Positions 1-9,629 of a stretch of DNA of 64,000 nucleotides are shown one piece after another (position 1 is the stretch's first letter; every line of letters begins with the position of its first letter). The DNA lies in assembly GCF_902167145.1 (NCBI RefSeq), contig NC_050098.1:30808501-30872500 (forward strand), in the 5' to 3' direction. The position numbers and the translations under genes were made by a program. This DNA comes from Zea mays. Its lineage: Eukaryota > Streptophyta > Magnoliopsida > Poales > Poaceae. The notes beneath the pieces were generated by a model. That model ran no database searches. It was not told the DNA's origin and was given only the letters and a program-made list of their open reading frames with translations.

Positions 1-416
1 GAGAGTGACTTGTGTCCATTTGAGCTCTTGCGCTTGGATTGCATCTTTTTCTCATTCTTTCTTGTGATCAACTCAATTGTAATCGAGGCAAGAGACACCA
101 ATTGTGTGGTGGTCCTTGCGGGGACTTTGTGTCCCATTTGATTGAGAAGAGAAGCTCACTCGGTCTAAGTGACCGTTTGAGAGAGAGAAAGGGTTGAAAG
201 AGACCCGGTCTTTGTGACCACCTCAACGGGGAGTAGGTTTGCAAGAACCGAACCTCGGTAAAACAAATCCTTGTGTCTCACTCTTTATTTGCTTGTGATT
301 TGTTTTTCGCCCTTTCTCGGACTCGTTTATATTTCTAACGCTAACCCGGCTTGTAGTTGTGCTTAAGTTTATAAATTTCAGATTCGCCCTATTCACCCCC
401 CTCTAGGCGACTTTCA
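1..416 (+). mobile_element. 3' end of a Sirevirus LTR (copy F), cut by window edge
   Basis: This is the terminal part of a plus-oriented Sirevirus-type LTR, ending in the family terminus GGCGACTTTCA at 406-416. It shares its layout with the end of the complete LTR at 42253-43457 (the GAGACAC, CTCGGTCTAAGTGACCGTTTGAGAGAG and CGGTAAAACAAATC blocks). By eye the two differ far more than partner LTRs of one insertion usually do. It is therefore probably not the 5' LTR of element A but the edge of another Sirevirus copy or solo LTR lying mostly upstream of the window. No primer binding site follows; an inverted LTR fragment starts at 417. Confidence 0.8.
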
Positions 417-541
417 GTGTTGAACCTTTATGCACCTGTGGAATATATAATCTAGAGCAAACTAGTTAGTCCAATATTTGTGTTGGGCATTCAACCACCA
501 AAATTATTTATAGGAAAAGGTTAAACCCTATTTCCCTTTCA
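417..541 (-). mobile_element. 5' end of an inverted Sirevirus LTR (copy E)
   Basis: Read on the minus strand from 541 leftwards, this is the first 125 bases of a Sirevirus LTR: it begins TGAAAGGGAAATAGG and runs in parallel with the LTR start at 42253-42377, with scattered differences. Its terminal TG abuts element A gag sequence at 542. Its inner end abuts the CA terminus of copy F at 416. The simplest reading is a minus-oriented Sirevirus inserted in A's gag and later interrupted by copy F. The expected A target duplication GTCGC (542-546) would have its partner upstream of the window. Confidence 0.8.
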
Positions 542-813
542 GTCGCCCTCCACATCCGGCTCCGACGCGACGACCGTCACTTCTAAGCGCCATGAGCGCA
601 AGAAGTATAGTAAGATGCCACTTCGTTATCCCCGTATTTCTAAGCGTGCGCCTCTACTCTTCGTTCCATTAGGGAAACCGCCATATTTTGATGGTGAGGA
701 TTATTGTATGTGGAGTGATAAAATAAGGCATCATCTAACCTCACTCCACGCGAGCATTTGGGACATTGTTGAATTTAGAGCGCAGGTACCTACGGTGGGG
801 GACGAGGGCTACG
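542..813 (+). pseudogene. Sirevirus A gag, N-terminal segment
   Basis: Open frame encoding the N-terminal part of a Sirevirus (Copia) Gag, the capsid protein that packages element RNA in cytoplasmic particles. A basic leader (KRHERKKYSK at about 579-614) is followed by MPLRYPRISKRAPLLFVPLG and then PPYFDGEDYCMWSDKIRHHL, the start of the conserved Gag core in which an aromatic-rich FDG-x-DY motif precedes W. The natural start codon is missing: the sequence before 542 is an inverted LTR fragment, so the original leader, primer binding site and start lie upstream of the window or are lost. The frame breaks at 813, where element B inserted after codons for DEGY, and resumes at 29113 (DSDEVAQIRHF). 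Non-functional as it stands. Confidence 0.9.
809..813. repeat. Target site duplication of element B, left copy (CTACG)
   Basis: CTACG directly precedes the TGTAACACC terminus of element B and matches 29108-29112 after its other end. Removing the insertion joins gag codons DEGY to DSDEVAQ in one frame, which confirms the boundary. Confidence 0.95.
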
Positions 814-1676
814 TGTAACACCCCAGGTGTTACTTAGGGTGTTCACCCAGGACTACACTAATAAACCCATCATCACATGTGGTTTAATTTGAGCAAAATA
901 CACCAAACTTGGGAATCAAGATCCTAAGTAAGTGCAACCCATCTTAGAAGTCATGTCTTGGCTTTATCATGCACATATTGTGGAAAGAATTGCCCAAACC
1001 CTAATTCAAACCCCTTTGGACAATTGGAGCCCTAGAAGTGAGTATGACCAAAAGGCTATGAAAACCACATGATCATGACTTGGGCAAATTATAAAAGTTG
1101 TAGTACACTTAATACCCTACAATAATAGTAAGAAAGTGACCCCAAAAGGTTTCAGAAAAACCCCAAAAGGTTCACCAAAGGGAAAAAACCTAAGAGAAAA
1201 ATCAGAAATTTTCTAAGTTCAAAACCAACCCTCTTCCAAAGATCAAACATGTTCACCCTTTTTCAAACTTCAAAACCATTTGGCTCAATTGACAAAGTGG
1301 CGCCTAAAGACCTCTAGAACACCCTGGAAAAGTTTGAACCCAACCCTAAGTCGTTTGACATGACTTGGCACGATTTTTGTCTCGGTGTGGACAGCTCGGA
1401 CAGAGCCAACTTCGCACCCCCATATCTCTCAAACCCGACCACATCTCCCCTTGGAACTCACATGAACTAGGTAGCCCTAGGTGCAGGGAGGAGATCTCTC
1501 AAAGGTCTTAGGGCAAGATTCACACGTTTGGCTGCGCAGCAGAAGATAGAACAAGAGCAGAAACAAACCTCCACGTGTTCGACGCGCACTGAGCTCGCCA
1601 GAGCACGCCCGACGCCCGCCCCCGCGTGCCCTGCGTCGCGCCAAGCCAAGCCCGTGCCATTGCCTGCGCCCGCGCC

Positions 1677-1683
1677 TATAAAG
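1677..1683 (+). promoter_or_regulatory. TATA box of element B 5' LTR
   Basis: TATAAAG within CCGCGCCTATAAAGCCACC, in GC-rich sequence on the coding strand, conserved at 12309-12315 in the 3' LTR. Transcription would start about 30 bases downstream. Confidence 0.7.
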
Positions 1684-4600
1684 CCACCAGAGGCTTCGAC
1701 CGTACTCCCCCGCACGCTCTCGACCTCACCGGAGCACTAGATCACCGGCATCGCCCCGCGCACGGCGTGCCAGTGGCCGCCCGATTCCCCGCCACCGTAG
1801 ACCGGCCAGCAGTGCCTTTCCCAACCCCGTCTGACCCTCGGAGTAGACCTTGCGTGCCTCGGTGAAGCTCCCCAAGCGAGGAATCAAACTCTGCCTCGCC
1901 GGATAAGCCAGATCACGGTCGCCGGACTTCACCCGACCGCCGGCAAGCGTGGACCGAGCTCCACGGTGAGATGTTCTCCGATTCCTTGCACGAGTCGATT
2001 CCTTGACACCCCGTGAAGCTCCCCGTGCCCTTAGATTGTCCGGTATCGCCGTGGATAGGCCGGAGCACTCGCCACCGACGAACTCGCCCGCCTGCGCACG
2101 TGGACTGGCCGATTCCGGCCATCATCGCCGTCAAGCCGTACCTCGTTGTGACCGCAAGGACCTCCCGGAGCCAACCCCACCCTTCGCCGGACCTCCCTCG
2201 CCGCCGGTAAGCCGCGCCGCCCTTTTTGCTTTCGCGGGTACTGTTCAAAGGGGGGGGGGGGGGGGGACCTCGGGGAAGAAAAGATAAAAGACAGGGATTT
2301 TTTTGAAGTGTCAGCAACTCAAAGGAATAGTGGCGTAGGGGTATAAGTGAAGGGATTGTTTTAGGAAAAGCCCAGGGTCTTCGATGCAAATTGGTTTTCC
2401 AGAAAACCTTTTTAATATTTCTGATTTAAATACAAACAGAACTTGAAAAATTCATAACTTCAGTTTAGTTCACCCAAATCGAGTCAAACCAATTTTGCCA
2501 GATTCTAAATAATGTAAACTATTTAGGAAAAATACAAAACCCCTAAGTGTTGCAGAAAATTTCAAAGTTTTGATTTAAATGATTATCTAGACAAAAGCTA
2601 AATGAAATAGGGAAAAATAGCTACACTGTTAGACTGAGGTTAAGAAAATTCAGAGAAGTACTTAATTACTTTCTAATCTGTTTAAAAATAGTAAACCCCT
2701 CAGTACACCAAATTAAGGTAGAGTTTGCCATTTAAATCATTTTCAGCTTAAAGTTAAAAAAAATATAATAGGTAGTTTAAATTAAGAACCAGGTAGCAAC
2801 CATATTTTTGTTAGCTCCCTTATTCAGTATAGTTCACTAGAAAATTTTGTTAAACCTTTGTTTAGTACAAAAGAAATGAGATACCCTTTTATTTTATGAA
2901 AACAAGGAAAACTTAGAAAAACCCTAGAAAAACAACCCTGAGAAGAAAACACCCCAAACCTTGGGATAACTAATGTTTTGCTATTATAAACATAGGAAAA
3001 TTTTGAGTTCTGTTGTTTGACATTTTTCAAATAACATGCTAGTTATAAGAATCTGTTTGGCATTAAACTTTAGAAAATCATAACTAAATAACCACTAAAT
3101 AGCTTTCTGTGATTTTTGGCACAGAAGCAGGTAATTATTCATGGATACCAGCGAAAATAACTCTTAGTACAAAACCCACCCCTAAATGGGAGTTGTAGTG
3201 CAAAGTGACCCCTTTGCCCCAACTTTTGTTATTTTTGTCCAGGGCATGATCTAATTATTCTGGACATCAAATTTATAGGACAGACTACAGTGACAAATAG
3301 TAACCCACTGTAATTTTTACAGAATTTTTATAAAAATTGAAATCACTGTTGTAGTTTAAACCACCTTAAGAGCATAAAAAGACAATAAAAAGAGAAATTA
3401 GTAGTGGAAATTAATGTTGCCCTAACCAAGACAACAAAACCTTTGAGTACTTATCAAAACCTCAAGAAACAATCCAAGCCTTAATTCACTATGCTTAACT
3501 CTAAGCAAAACCTGAAACCTAAACTGCTAAGCATAAACACCTAAGACTTCTTATACCAAGGAAAACCCTAAGTCCTCACTAACTTAGTTTTTCCTTCCCT
3601 ATACATAATGATTACTAAATTCTGCATCTCATAGCATACATATATCTTATTCATTGCATTCGATAGATTGCAACCTCGCTGACGGAGAGTACATCCTCGT
3701 GCCGGAGCAAGGACTTGCTCAGGAGGTAGCCCCAGATCCAGCACCAGAGCCTGCCATCGAGGATCTGCCTGTCCCAGCTTTGGAAGGCAAGCCCCGGTTT
3801 TATGCATAACCAGTTCTATATATTATTTTACTACACTTAATGATTGTAGGCTTGTACTGTGCATTTAAGTGTAGGAGTTGCCTGAAACCCTAGTTGCATT
3901 ACCTCAGAATTTCCTTTGAGATGGATACTAGTATGCTAGGTCGAGTAGCTGCTGTACTAATAGGGATCTCGGTAGAAGTCGAGTGATTTTTCTAGCACTC
4001 GAGCGAGGTCAGGAATTGGTTGTATCCACTTTCATAACATAATGATGTTGGTCTGTGGACAACAATCCATGGGGATTGGTTGTCTACGAGGTGGAAATTG
4101 GAATAAGGATTATGGTGTGGTACCGTGAGTCAAGCGTTTGAACGTACTAAACATATGCCGAGAAATATGGTAAATCAGTAAGCCTAGTACCTGATTGAAC
4201 CTGGCAGCAGACTTTGCCCCTCAAGCGACCTGAGACGTGGTCTCCCATTTCGGTTATGGTGGGTACAAGTGCGGTCACTGCACGACGGCAGTCAGGGTTA
4301 GTGAGGCATTGTACGCCAAGGCGGTGAGCCCTGATCTGTTGACGGGGAATCGATGGGGACGGTTGATGTGTGTGGGGACGGAGTGCCTCGCCACGTCGTG
4401 TGTTTAGGTTTACCTTGCAAGGTTTAAAAACTCGATTCGAATCGTCTACTTCTCGCAGCTAATGAGACTGCTTGATCCATGCTGCTACATTGAGTAACAA
4501 GTGGAAATGTGATGACTTGGCAAAAGTTGTTGATTGCTAAATGTTTGATACCATGTATGGTTAGATAGGTATACATTTAGTCTTAAGAGAGTCACACTAA

Positions 4601-4710
4601 AACTTGAAAAAGCTAAAACTTGATTTTTAGACTCAGCTAGTGCTTTTGGCAACCAAACCCCTCAGCCAAACAGCTGCATGTCTAGAGGTAGAGGAGTAGA
4701 ATCCTCACAC

Positions 4711-4743
4711 CGGGTAAGTCTAGCTGAGTATTAGTATACTCAG
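4711..4743 (+). promoter_or_regulatory. Conserved splice-donor-like motif and hairpin in B LTR
   Basis: CGGGTAAGTCTAGCTGAGTA contains a consensus 5' splice site (G|GTAAGT at 4713-4719) followed by GAGTAT...ATACTC, able to form a hairpin. The same arrangement (CGGGTAAGACTTGCTGAGTA then TACTCAG) occurs at the equivalent place in the LTRs of elements C and G, although their LTR bodies are otherwise dissimilar. In B's 3' LTR (15334-15360) the donor is kept but the hairpin is eroded. Use as a splice donor for subgenomic RNA is inference. Confidence 0.5.
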
Positions 4744-5188
4744 CCTTGCTTGTGGCATAATTTTACAGGTTCTCTGGAGGACATGGTTGCTGGAGTGACT
4801 TGGCCGTCCATCTTGCCACCGGGTTGGACAGTCGAGTGGGACCCTACCTTGGCTGAGGAGGAGCGTGAGGAGTGATGTGACAGGCTTCCCCATCTCTCCA
4901 TTTATCGTTAGTTTATTTCCGCTGCAATTCCGAACAATGAGTACTACTTTTGCAAAAACTCCGATGATGATGTAATAAATTTAATACTCCCTTAATGTAT
5001 GGTTTTATGCTTTATTGTATTTGCTCTGTGCCTCACCATCGAGTGAGTACGTGGTACTTGATCCTGTTAGTGGCCTTGTCGGACTAGATCCGAGGGACTG
5101 ACGTGTTATTCCCATTTAAGTGTGGTCTAGCCTCTAAGGAGGGACTTAGGAACATAAGTCAAAATAATTTGGGCGGTTCTACCATAGC

Positions 5189-5200
5189 TGGTATTGGAGC
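5189..5200 (+). promoter_or_regulatory. Primer binding site of element B
   Basis: TGGTATTGGAGC lies two bases after the 5' LTR and resembles the initiator methionine tRNA complement TGGTATCAGAGC used by most plant Gypsy elements; elements C and G have TGGTATCGGAGC/T at the same place. Confidence 0.8.
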
Positions 5201-5607
5201 TCGTACCACCACAGAGGAATCGATAAACTGTAAATACCATCCTTTCCAAAAGTAAAACTTGATAGCAACAAATGTTGGATAGATCGTCAGGATGATAAGA
5301 ATAGACCTAGGACGTGAAGCCTTAGGATAATAGAAGGGGCAGCTAGGTGGCTATTTGAGTAAGCCTTACCGGCTACTATAAAGGATGGGGGTTTTCCCTA
5401 ATCCCTCTATGTTGAAATGAGGTCGCTTAGGACGAGCATGCATGCATCCTTACTTAAACTACTTGATAATTGGGTAAGAACTTTAATACACAATAATGAC
5501 AGGTTAAGTACACCCAGTGCCATTGTCGTAATTATAGAGAGGTTGAGTTGTGATCACTTTTTATTTTATAATTCTTTTTCTTTTTACTTACGCTTAACCG
5601 TACACAG
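5201..5607 (+). other. Untranslated leader of element B
   Basis: Noncoding leader between primer binding site and the first ORF. It holds a second donor-like site (TGG|GTAAGA, 5472-5478) and ends in a pyrimidine-rich stretch followed by TACACAG|ATG at 5601-5610, an acceptor-like context right at the first start codon. No other feature recognised. Confidence 0.5.
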
Positions 5608-6483
5608 ATGACTTCTCATGGATCCTCAGACGAAGGGAATGCACAGTCCCACACAGACGGACTTGCACGAGAGGGTTTTCCCCGTATCTTGTGGGAGGTA
5701 CTTTAGGGAGCTGGTTACACGACGCCTCCCCAGTAAGCTGTGCGACTGTTCGAGAAGCACCGAGTGCCCCGCTGTAGGGTGAGGATGACCCTAGAGCCTC
5801 ATCCCTTGCAGCCAGACTGGCGTTCGTTGGACTCCGAGTCTTTTGGGTATCGGGCTGAGGATACTCTCGAGGCGATTGCTCTCCACGGGCTGACCACCTT
5901 CTGTGGTTTCCACCCCTTGGAGCTGTCCACTCACCCCATTGGTTTGTTCCCCGCGGAGAAGGAGGATGACCCAATGTGGAAGGACCGAGTGGAGCATGCC
6001 AAGGATATATGGGCTATCTACCCAGGTCAGACTGCTCACTTGACGGTGTGGTGCAAGAATGCCCTGTATCGTCTGCAAGTGATGCGAGGAGAGGCAATGT
6101 CTCATCTGATGGCATTGTTGGAGGCTACCAAGATCACCTTGGATAACAAAGTGGAACTTGTGGTAGACTTGTCCACTGAGATGGTGGAAAAAGACCTACA
6201 AGTGGAACAGATGTCAAATGAGATCCAAGAGCTTGAAGAGCTAGTGGGAACCAGGGAGAACACCATCGAGGTTCTCGAGGATCAGCTAATCAACACTCAG
6301 CAGCAACTTGTGGAGGCTAACCAGCATCTGGATATGCACCACCAGGAGATCCAGGACATGGAGGCCAACGAGGATGTCGATATCGAGGGAGGAGAGGAGC
6401 CAGAGCCTACCTCCAGCTTGGACACTGCTGGCTCAGGGAGACCACCTTCCCCCGAGTCGTGCGTTGCCTCGTTTGCTCACTAG
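5608..6483 (+). pseudogene. Upstream coiled-coil ORF of element B
   Basis: A 291-codon frame ahead of gag, starting at ATG 5608 (MTSHGSSDEGNAQ) and ending at TAG 6481-6483, with in-frame stops at 5704-5706 (TAG) and 5734-5736 (TAA). The continuous part from 5740 has a globular N-terminal section (RSLDSESFGYRAEDTLEAI, HGLTTFCGF) and then about 100 residues of heptad-rich sequence from MRGEAMSHLMALLEATKI through QLVEANQHLDMHHQ, a likely coiled coil, ending in an acidic, proline- and serine-rich tail. Elements C (23876-24508) and G (52756-53145) have an ORF of the same design in the same place. I do not recognise the family. A Gag-assembly or RNA-binding accessory role is a guess. Confidence 0.6.
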
Positions 6484-6780
6484 GTCGCAGAGATAGAGTT
6501 AGAAGTCTGTGGCGGTAAAACTCCTCGAGGCTAGCTTAGCTTTTGCACCCTTAGGGTACTAGGCTAGTTAGAATTGAGTCTTTTGAGTTACTGATGTAAT
6601 CGCAACAAACTCTTTTGGAAGTTGGGAGATGAATGATGTCAGCTTTAAATTCATGAAGAAAAGTTTTATGTTATTTTTATGAATTATGCGAGAAAGTAGT
6701 GGTTCGTTCTTGCAAATCTTTCACCATGTATGAACTCTGACATCAACAATGTGATATTGAGACCATCCTTGATTTTTCAG

Positions 6781-7839
6781 ATGGCAGGAAGAGCGCGCCG
6801 TGGACAGAATGAACGCATTCCTCCGCCACCGCCTCGTACTCTACAAGAGTTGATGGCTCAGCAGAACGAGATCTTGCGACAGTTGGCTCAGCGTTAGCCG
6901 CCACCTCAGCATTATGGTGGTGGTGATCATCAGCGTCACCCCGCAGCAGCCACTTATCAGGAGTTTCTCGGCACGCAGTCACCTTTGTTCACTCGGGCAG
7001 AGGATCCACTTGATGCAGATTTATGGCTTAGGGTAGTGGAATCCAAATTCCCACTACTCAATGGAGTTTGTTCAGAGGTGACTAAGGTCAGGTTCACCAC
7101 CCAGCAGCTTCGCAGACCCGCGCGGACATGGTGGGACCACTTTCTTGCTATGCAGCCAGTTGACCATGAGGTGGAATGGAGAGAGTTCAAGGCAGCTTTC
7201 AGGGGGCATCATATACCAGCAGGCATTATGGATCGCAAGCTCAATGAGTTTTTGGCACTTACTCAGGGAAATCACACTGTGTTGTAGTATGCTCAGGCCT
7301 TCAATGACCTGTGCCAGTATGCCGGATACCACGCAGACACTGATGAGAAGAAGAGGGATAGGTTCAGGAGGGGGCTCAGCACTAAGCTCCGCGACCGTCT
7401 CAACACCGTTAGGGCCAACAGTTACAATGAGTTAGTGAACATGGCCATATCTCAGGAGGACTGCATCACAACCCGTCAGGCAGAAAAGAAGAGAAAGACC
7501 TCTGTGGCAGAACCTTCAGCTCAGCCACAGCGCTTCAGGATCGTATCTGACACTCAGAACAGAGGACCTCAGCAATAGCAAGGACATTGGGTGATCCGAC
7601 CACAGCAGCAGCAGGCACTCAACCACACCTAGTTTCCAGTTCAGAGGAACAATCAGCCACAACAGCAGCAGTACCGTCAGGCAAATGACAACAGGTGTTT
7701 CACTTGTGGTAACACCGGACATTATGCCAAAAATTGCCCCAGAAACCAGCAGAGGCAGGGATAGAATTCCAACCAAAACCAAGGCAAGAGGCAGAAGGTG
7801 CAAGTGAGGCAGGGCAGGCTGAACTTCACCACCATGGCT
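6781..7839 (+). pseudogene. Gypsy gag of element B
   Basis: Capsid/nucleocapsid gene. It starts at ATG 6781 (MAGRARRGQNERIPPPPPRT), directly after TGATTTTTCAG, an acceptor-like context. A glutamine-rich N-terminus is followed by the retrotransposon Gag core (PLFTRAEDPLDADLWLRVVE; RRPARTWWDHFLAMQ; EWREFKAAFRGHHIPAGIMD) and a zinc knuckle C-x2-C-x4-H-x4-C (CFTCGNTGHYAKNC, 7696-7737). In-frame TAG stops lie at 6895, 7285, 7576, 7630 and 7762; their contexts suggest former CAG codons. The frame otherwise runs on into protease, as expected for a Gypsy polyprotein. Not functional. Confidence 0.9.
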
Positions 7840-8349
7840 GATATTCCAGAGGGAGCACCCGTCTTGACTGGTATCTTTTCAGTTTTGAATTATCCCGCAA
7901 TTATTCTTTTTGATTCTGGTGCATCACACAATTTTATCAGTACCAAATTTAGTGCCAAGTGCTAGTTACCTTTTCACCACACCAATGTGGGTATTACAAT
8001 TTCTACGCCTGTAGGCAGGGTTGCCGCCTATCAGATCAATAGACACGTACCAATAAAGTTGGGTAGTTTCATATTTAAAACCACTCTTTTGATAATGGGA
8101 TTGGATAGTGTGGATATCATCCTGGGGACTGATTGGTTATCATGACACCATGTGGTAATTGATGTTGCAGCCAGAGCCATAGAAATCCACTCTGCACTGG
8201 ATGGCGAGATCACCTTGTACCTACCCGATCAGGGTTGTACCCGCTCCTGTGCATTCACCATGATAGAATCACCAGTTGAGAGAATCCCCGTAGTCTGTGA
8301 CTACCTAGATCTTTTCCTGATGAATTGCCAGGGATGCCACCCGACCGAG
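7840..8349 (+). pseudogene. Aspartic protease domain of element B
   Basis: Retroviral-type aspartic protease that would cut the Gag-Pol polyprotein. The active-site triad DSG is in AIILFDSGASHNFIS (DSG codons 7912-7920). The second conserved block is IILGTDWLS near 8130. Breaks: TAG 7963, TGA 8143 in a tryptophan-like position of the TDWL block, and a frameshift near 8310-8316, where one T seems to be missing before [14 protein letters not shown], the usual link to reverse transcriptase. Confidence 0.87.
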
Positions 8350-9116
8350 ACATAGAGTTCGCAATTGAATTACAACTCGAAACTGCACCTATATATAAAA
8401 GACCCTATAGAATGCCTCCAGCAGAATTGGCGGAATTGAAAAAGCAACTGCAAGAGTTGTTAGACAAGGGGTTTATTCGCCCAAGTACTTCACCATGGGG
8501 ATGACCCGCCTTATTTGTGAAGAAGAAGGATGAGAGTCTGAGACTGTGTGTTGATTACCGCCCTCTCAATGCGGTGACCATCAAGATCAAATACCCATTG
8601 CCTCGCATTGATGTATTGTTTGATCAGTTGGTGGGAGCAAGAGTATTCTCCAAGATAGACCTTCGCTCTGGCTATCATCAGATTAAGATCAGGGCCAGTG
8701 ATATTCCCAAGATGGCTTTCTCTACCAGATATGGACTTTATGAGTATTTGGTGATGTCTTTTGGGCTGACCAATGCCCCAACTTATTTCATGTATTTGAT
8801 GAACTCAGTATTCATGCCAGAGCTAGACAAGTTTGTGGTGGTTTTTATTGATGACATTCTGGTTTACTCCAAAAATGAAGACGGGCATGCTGAGCATCTA
8901 CACATTGTACTTCAGCGTCTGCGCGATCATCGTCTATATGCTAAGCTGTCCAAATGTGATTTCTGGCTGAAGGAGATACAATTTTTGGGTCACACCATCT
9001 CTCAGGATGGGGTATCAGTTGATCCTGAGAAGGTACAAGAAGTAATGGATTGGAAACCTCCTACCATAGTACGGCAGATCCGTAGTTTTCTGGGATTGGC
9101 AGGGTATTATCGATGA
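8350..9116 (+). pseudogene. Reverse transcriptase domain of element B
   Basis: RNA-directed DNA polymerase of a Gypsy element. Visible blocks in order: [53 protein letters not shown] (first catalytic Asp), [12 protein letters not shown], and the catalytic FIDD box in [14 protein letters not shown] (Asp codons 8850-8855), then QFLGHTIS and [10 protein letters not shown]. Breaks are TGA at 8502 (after SPWG) and TGA at 9114, probably a former CGA arginine at the junction with RNase H. All catalytic residues remain readable, so the enzyme was lost by nonsense mutation rather than by core substitution. Confidence 0.92.
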
Positions 9117-9629
9117 TTTATTCCGGATTTCTCCAGAATTGCCAAGCCAATGACTGAATTGCTGAAGAAAGGAGTCAAGTATGAATGGAGCCAGAAGTGT
9201 GAGGATACCTTTCATACACTAAGGCAGCATTTGACAACAGCACCCGTGCTAGCTCAACCTAACAACACCAAACCCTTTGAGGTTTATTGCGATGCTTCCG
9301 GTACTGGATTGGGATGTGTCTTGATGCAAGACAACAGAGTCATTGCTTATGCCTCCCGAGCACTCAGACCCCATGAGCAGAACTACCCCACACATGACCT
9401 AGAGATAGCAGCCGTGGTTCATGCTCTCAAGATTTGGAGACATTACTTGATGGGAGCTCATTGTAATATCTACACTGATCATAAGAGTCTCAAATACATT
9501 TTCACTCAGGCTGATCTTAATATGAGGCAGAGAAGATGGTTAGAATTAATCAAGGACTATGATTTGGAGGTGCATTACCATCCGGGCAAAGCCAATGTTG
9601 TGGCAGATGCCTTAAGCAGGAAAGCCTAG
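9117..9629 (+). pseudogene. RNase H domain of element B
   Basis: RNase H that removes template RNA during reverse transcription. Acidic active-site residues are visible in [14 protein letters not shown] (Asp codon at 9291), [13 protein letters not shown] and [12 protein letters not shown]; the domain ends with [11 protein letters not shown], typical of Gypsy elements. The domain reads open from 9117 to a TAG at 9627, probably a CAG codon. Confidence 0.9.

Larger units (their letters stand above)
814..5186 (+). repeat. 5' LTR of element B (4,373 bases)
   Basis: The LTR starts TGTAACACCCCAGGTGTTAC, a near-perfect terminal palindrome, and ends GGCGGTTCTACCATA, where the 3' LTR has GGTTCCGCCACA, so the terminal CA has decayed. 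It pairs along its whole length with 11445-15449 plus 28751-29107, with a difference roughly every 50-100 bases by eye. Content: AT-rich U3 to about 1500, GC-rich core promoter with TATA box at 1677, an expanded G tract (about 2250-2266), AT-rich noncoding sequence 2400-3600, and a structured U5-side region 4100-5186 with a splice-donor-like motif. Short proline-rich open frames around 1500-2300 are compositional and not called. Confidence 0.95.

Noticed and set aside
1..416. Treating this LTR end as the 5' LTR of Sirevirus A
   Set aside because: It differs from A's 3' LTR (42253-43457) throughout, including indels, far beyond what paired LTRs of one insertion show, and no primer binding site follows it.
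1467..2389. Proline- and arginine-rich open frames on both strands in B's LTR
   Set aside because: They sit in a GC-rich LTR promoter region, recur in the 3' LTR (12160-12913) with frame changes, and show no domain; this is composition, not genes.
3568..3807. 79-codon minus frame repeated at 14191-14430
   Set aside because: Conserved only because the two LTRs are copies; no start context and no homologous protein motif.
5417..5611. 64-codon frame in the B leader
   Set aside because: Ends just where the better supported upstream ORF starts, has no counterpart in C or G, and overlaps the donor-like site.
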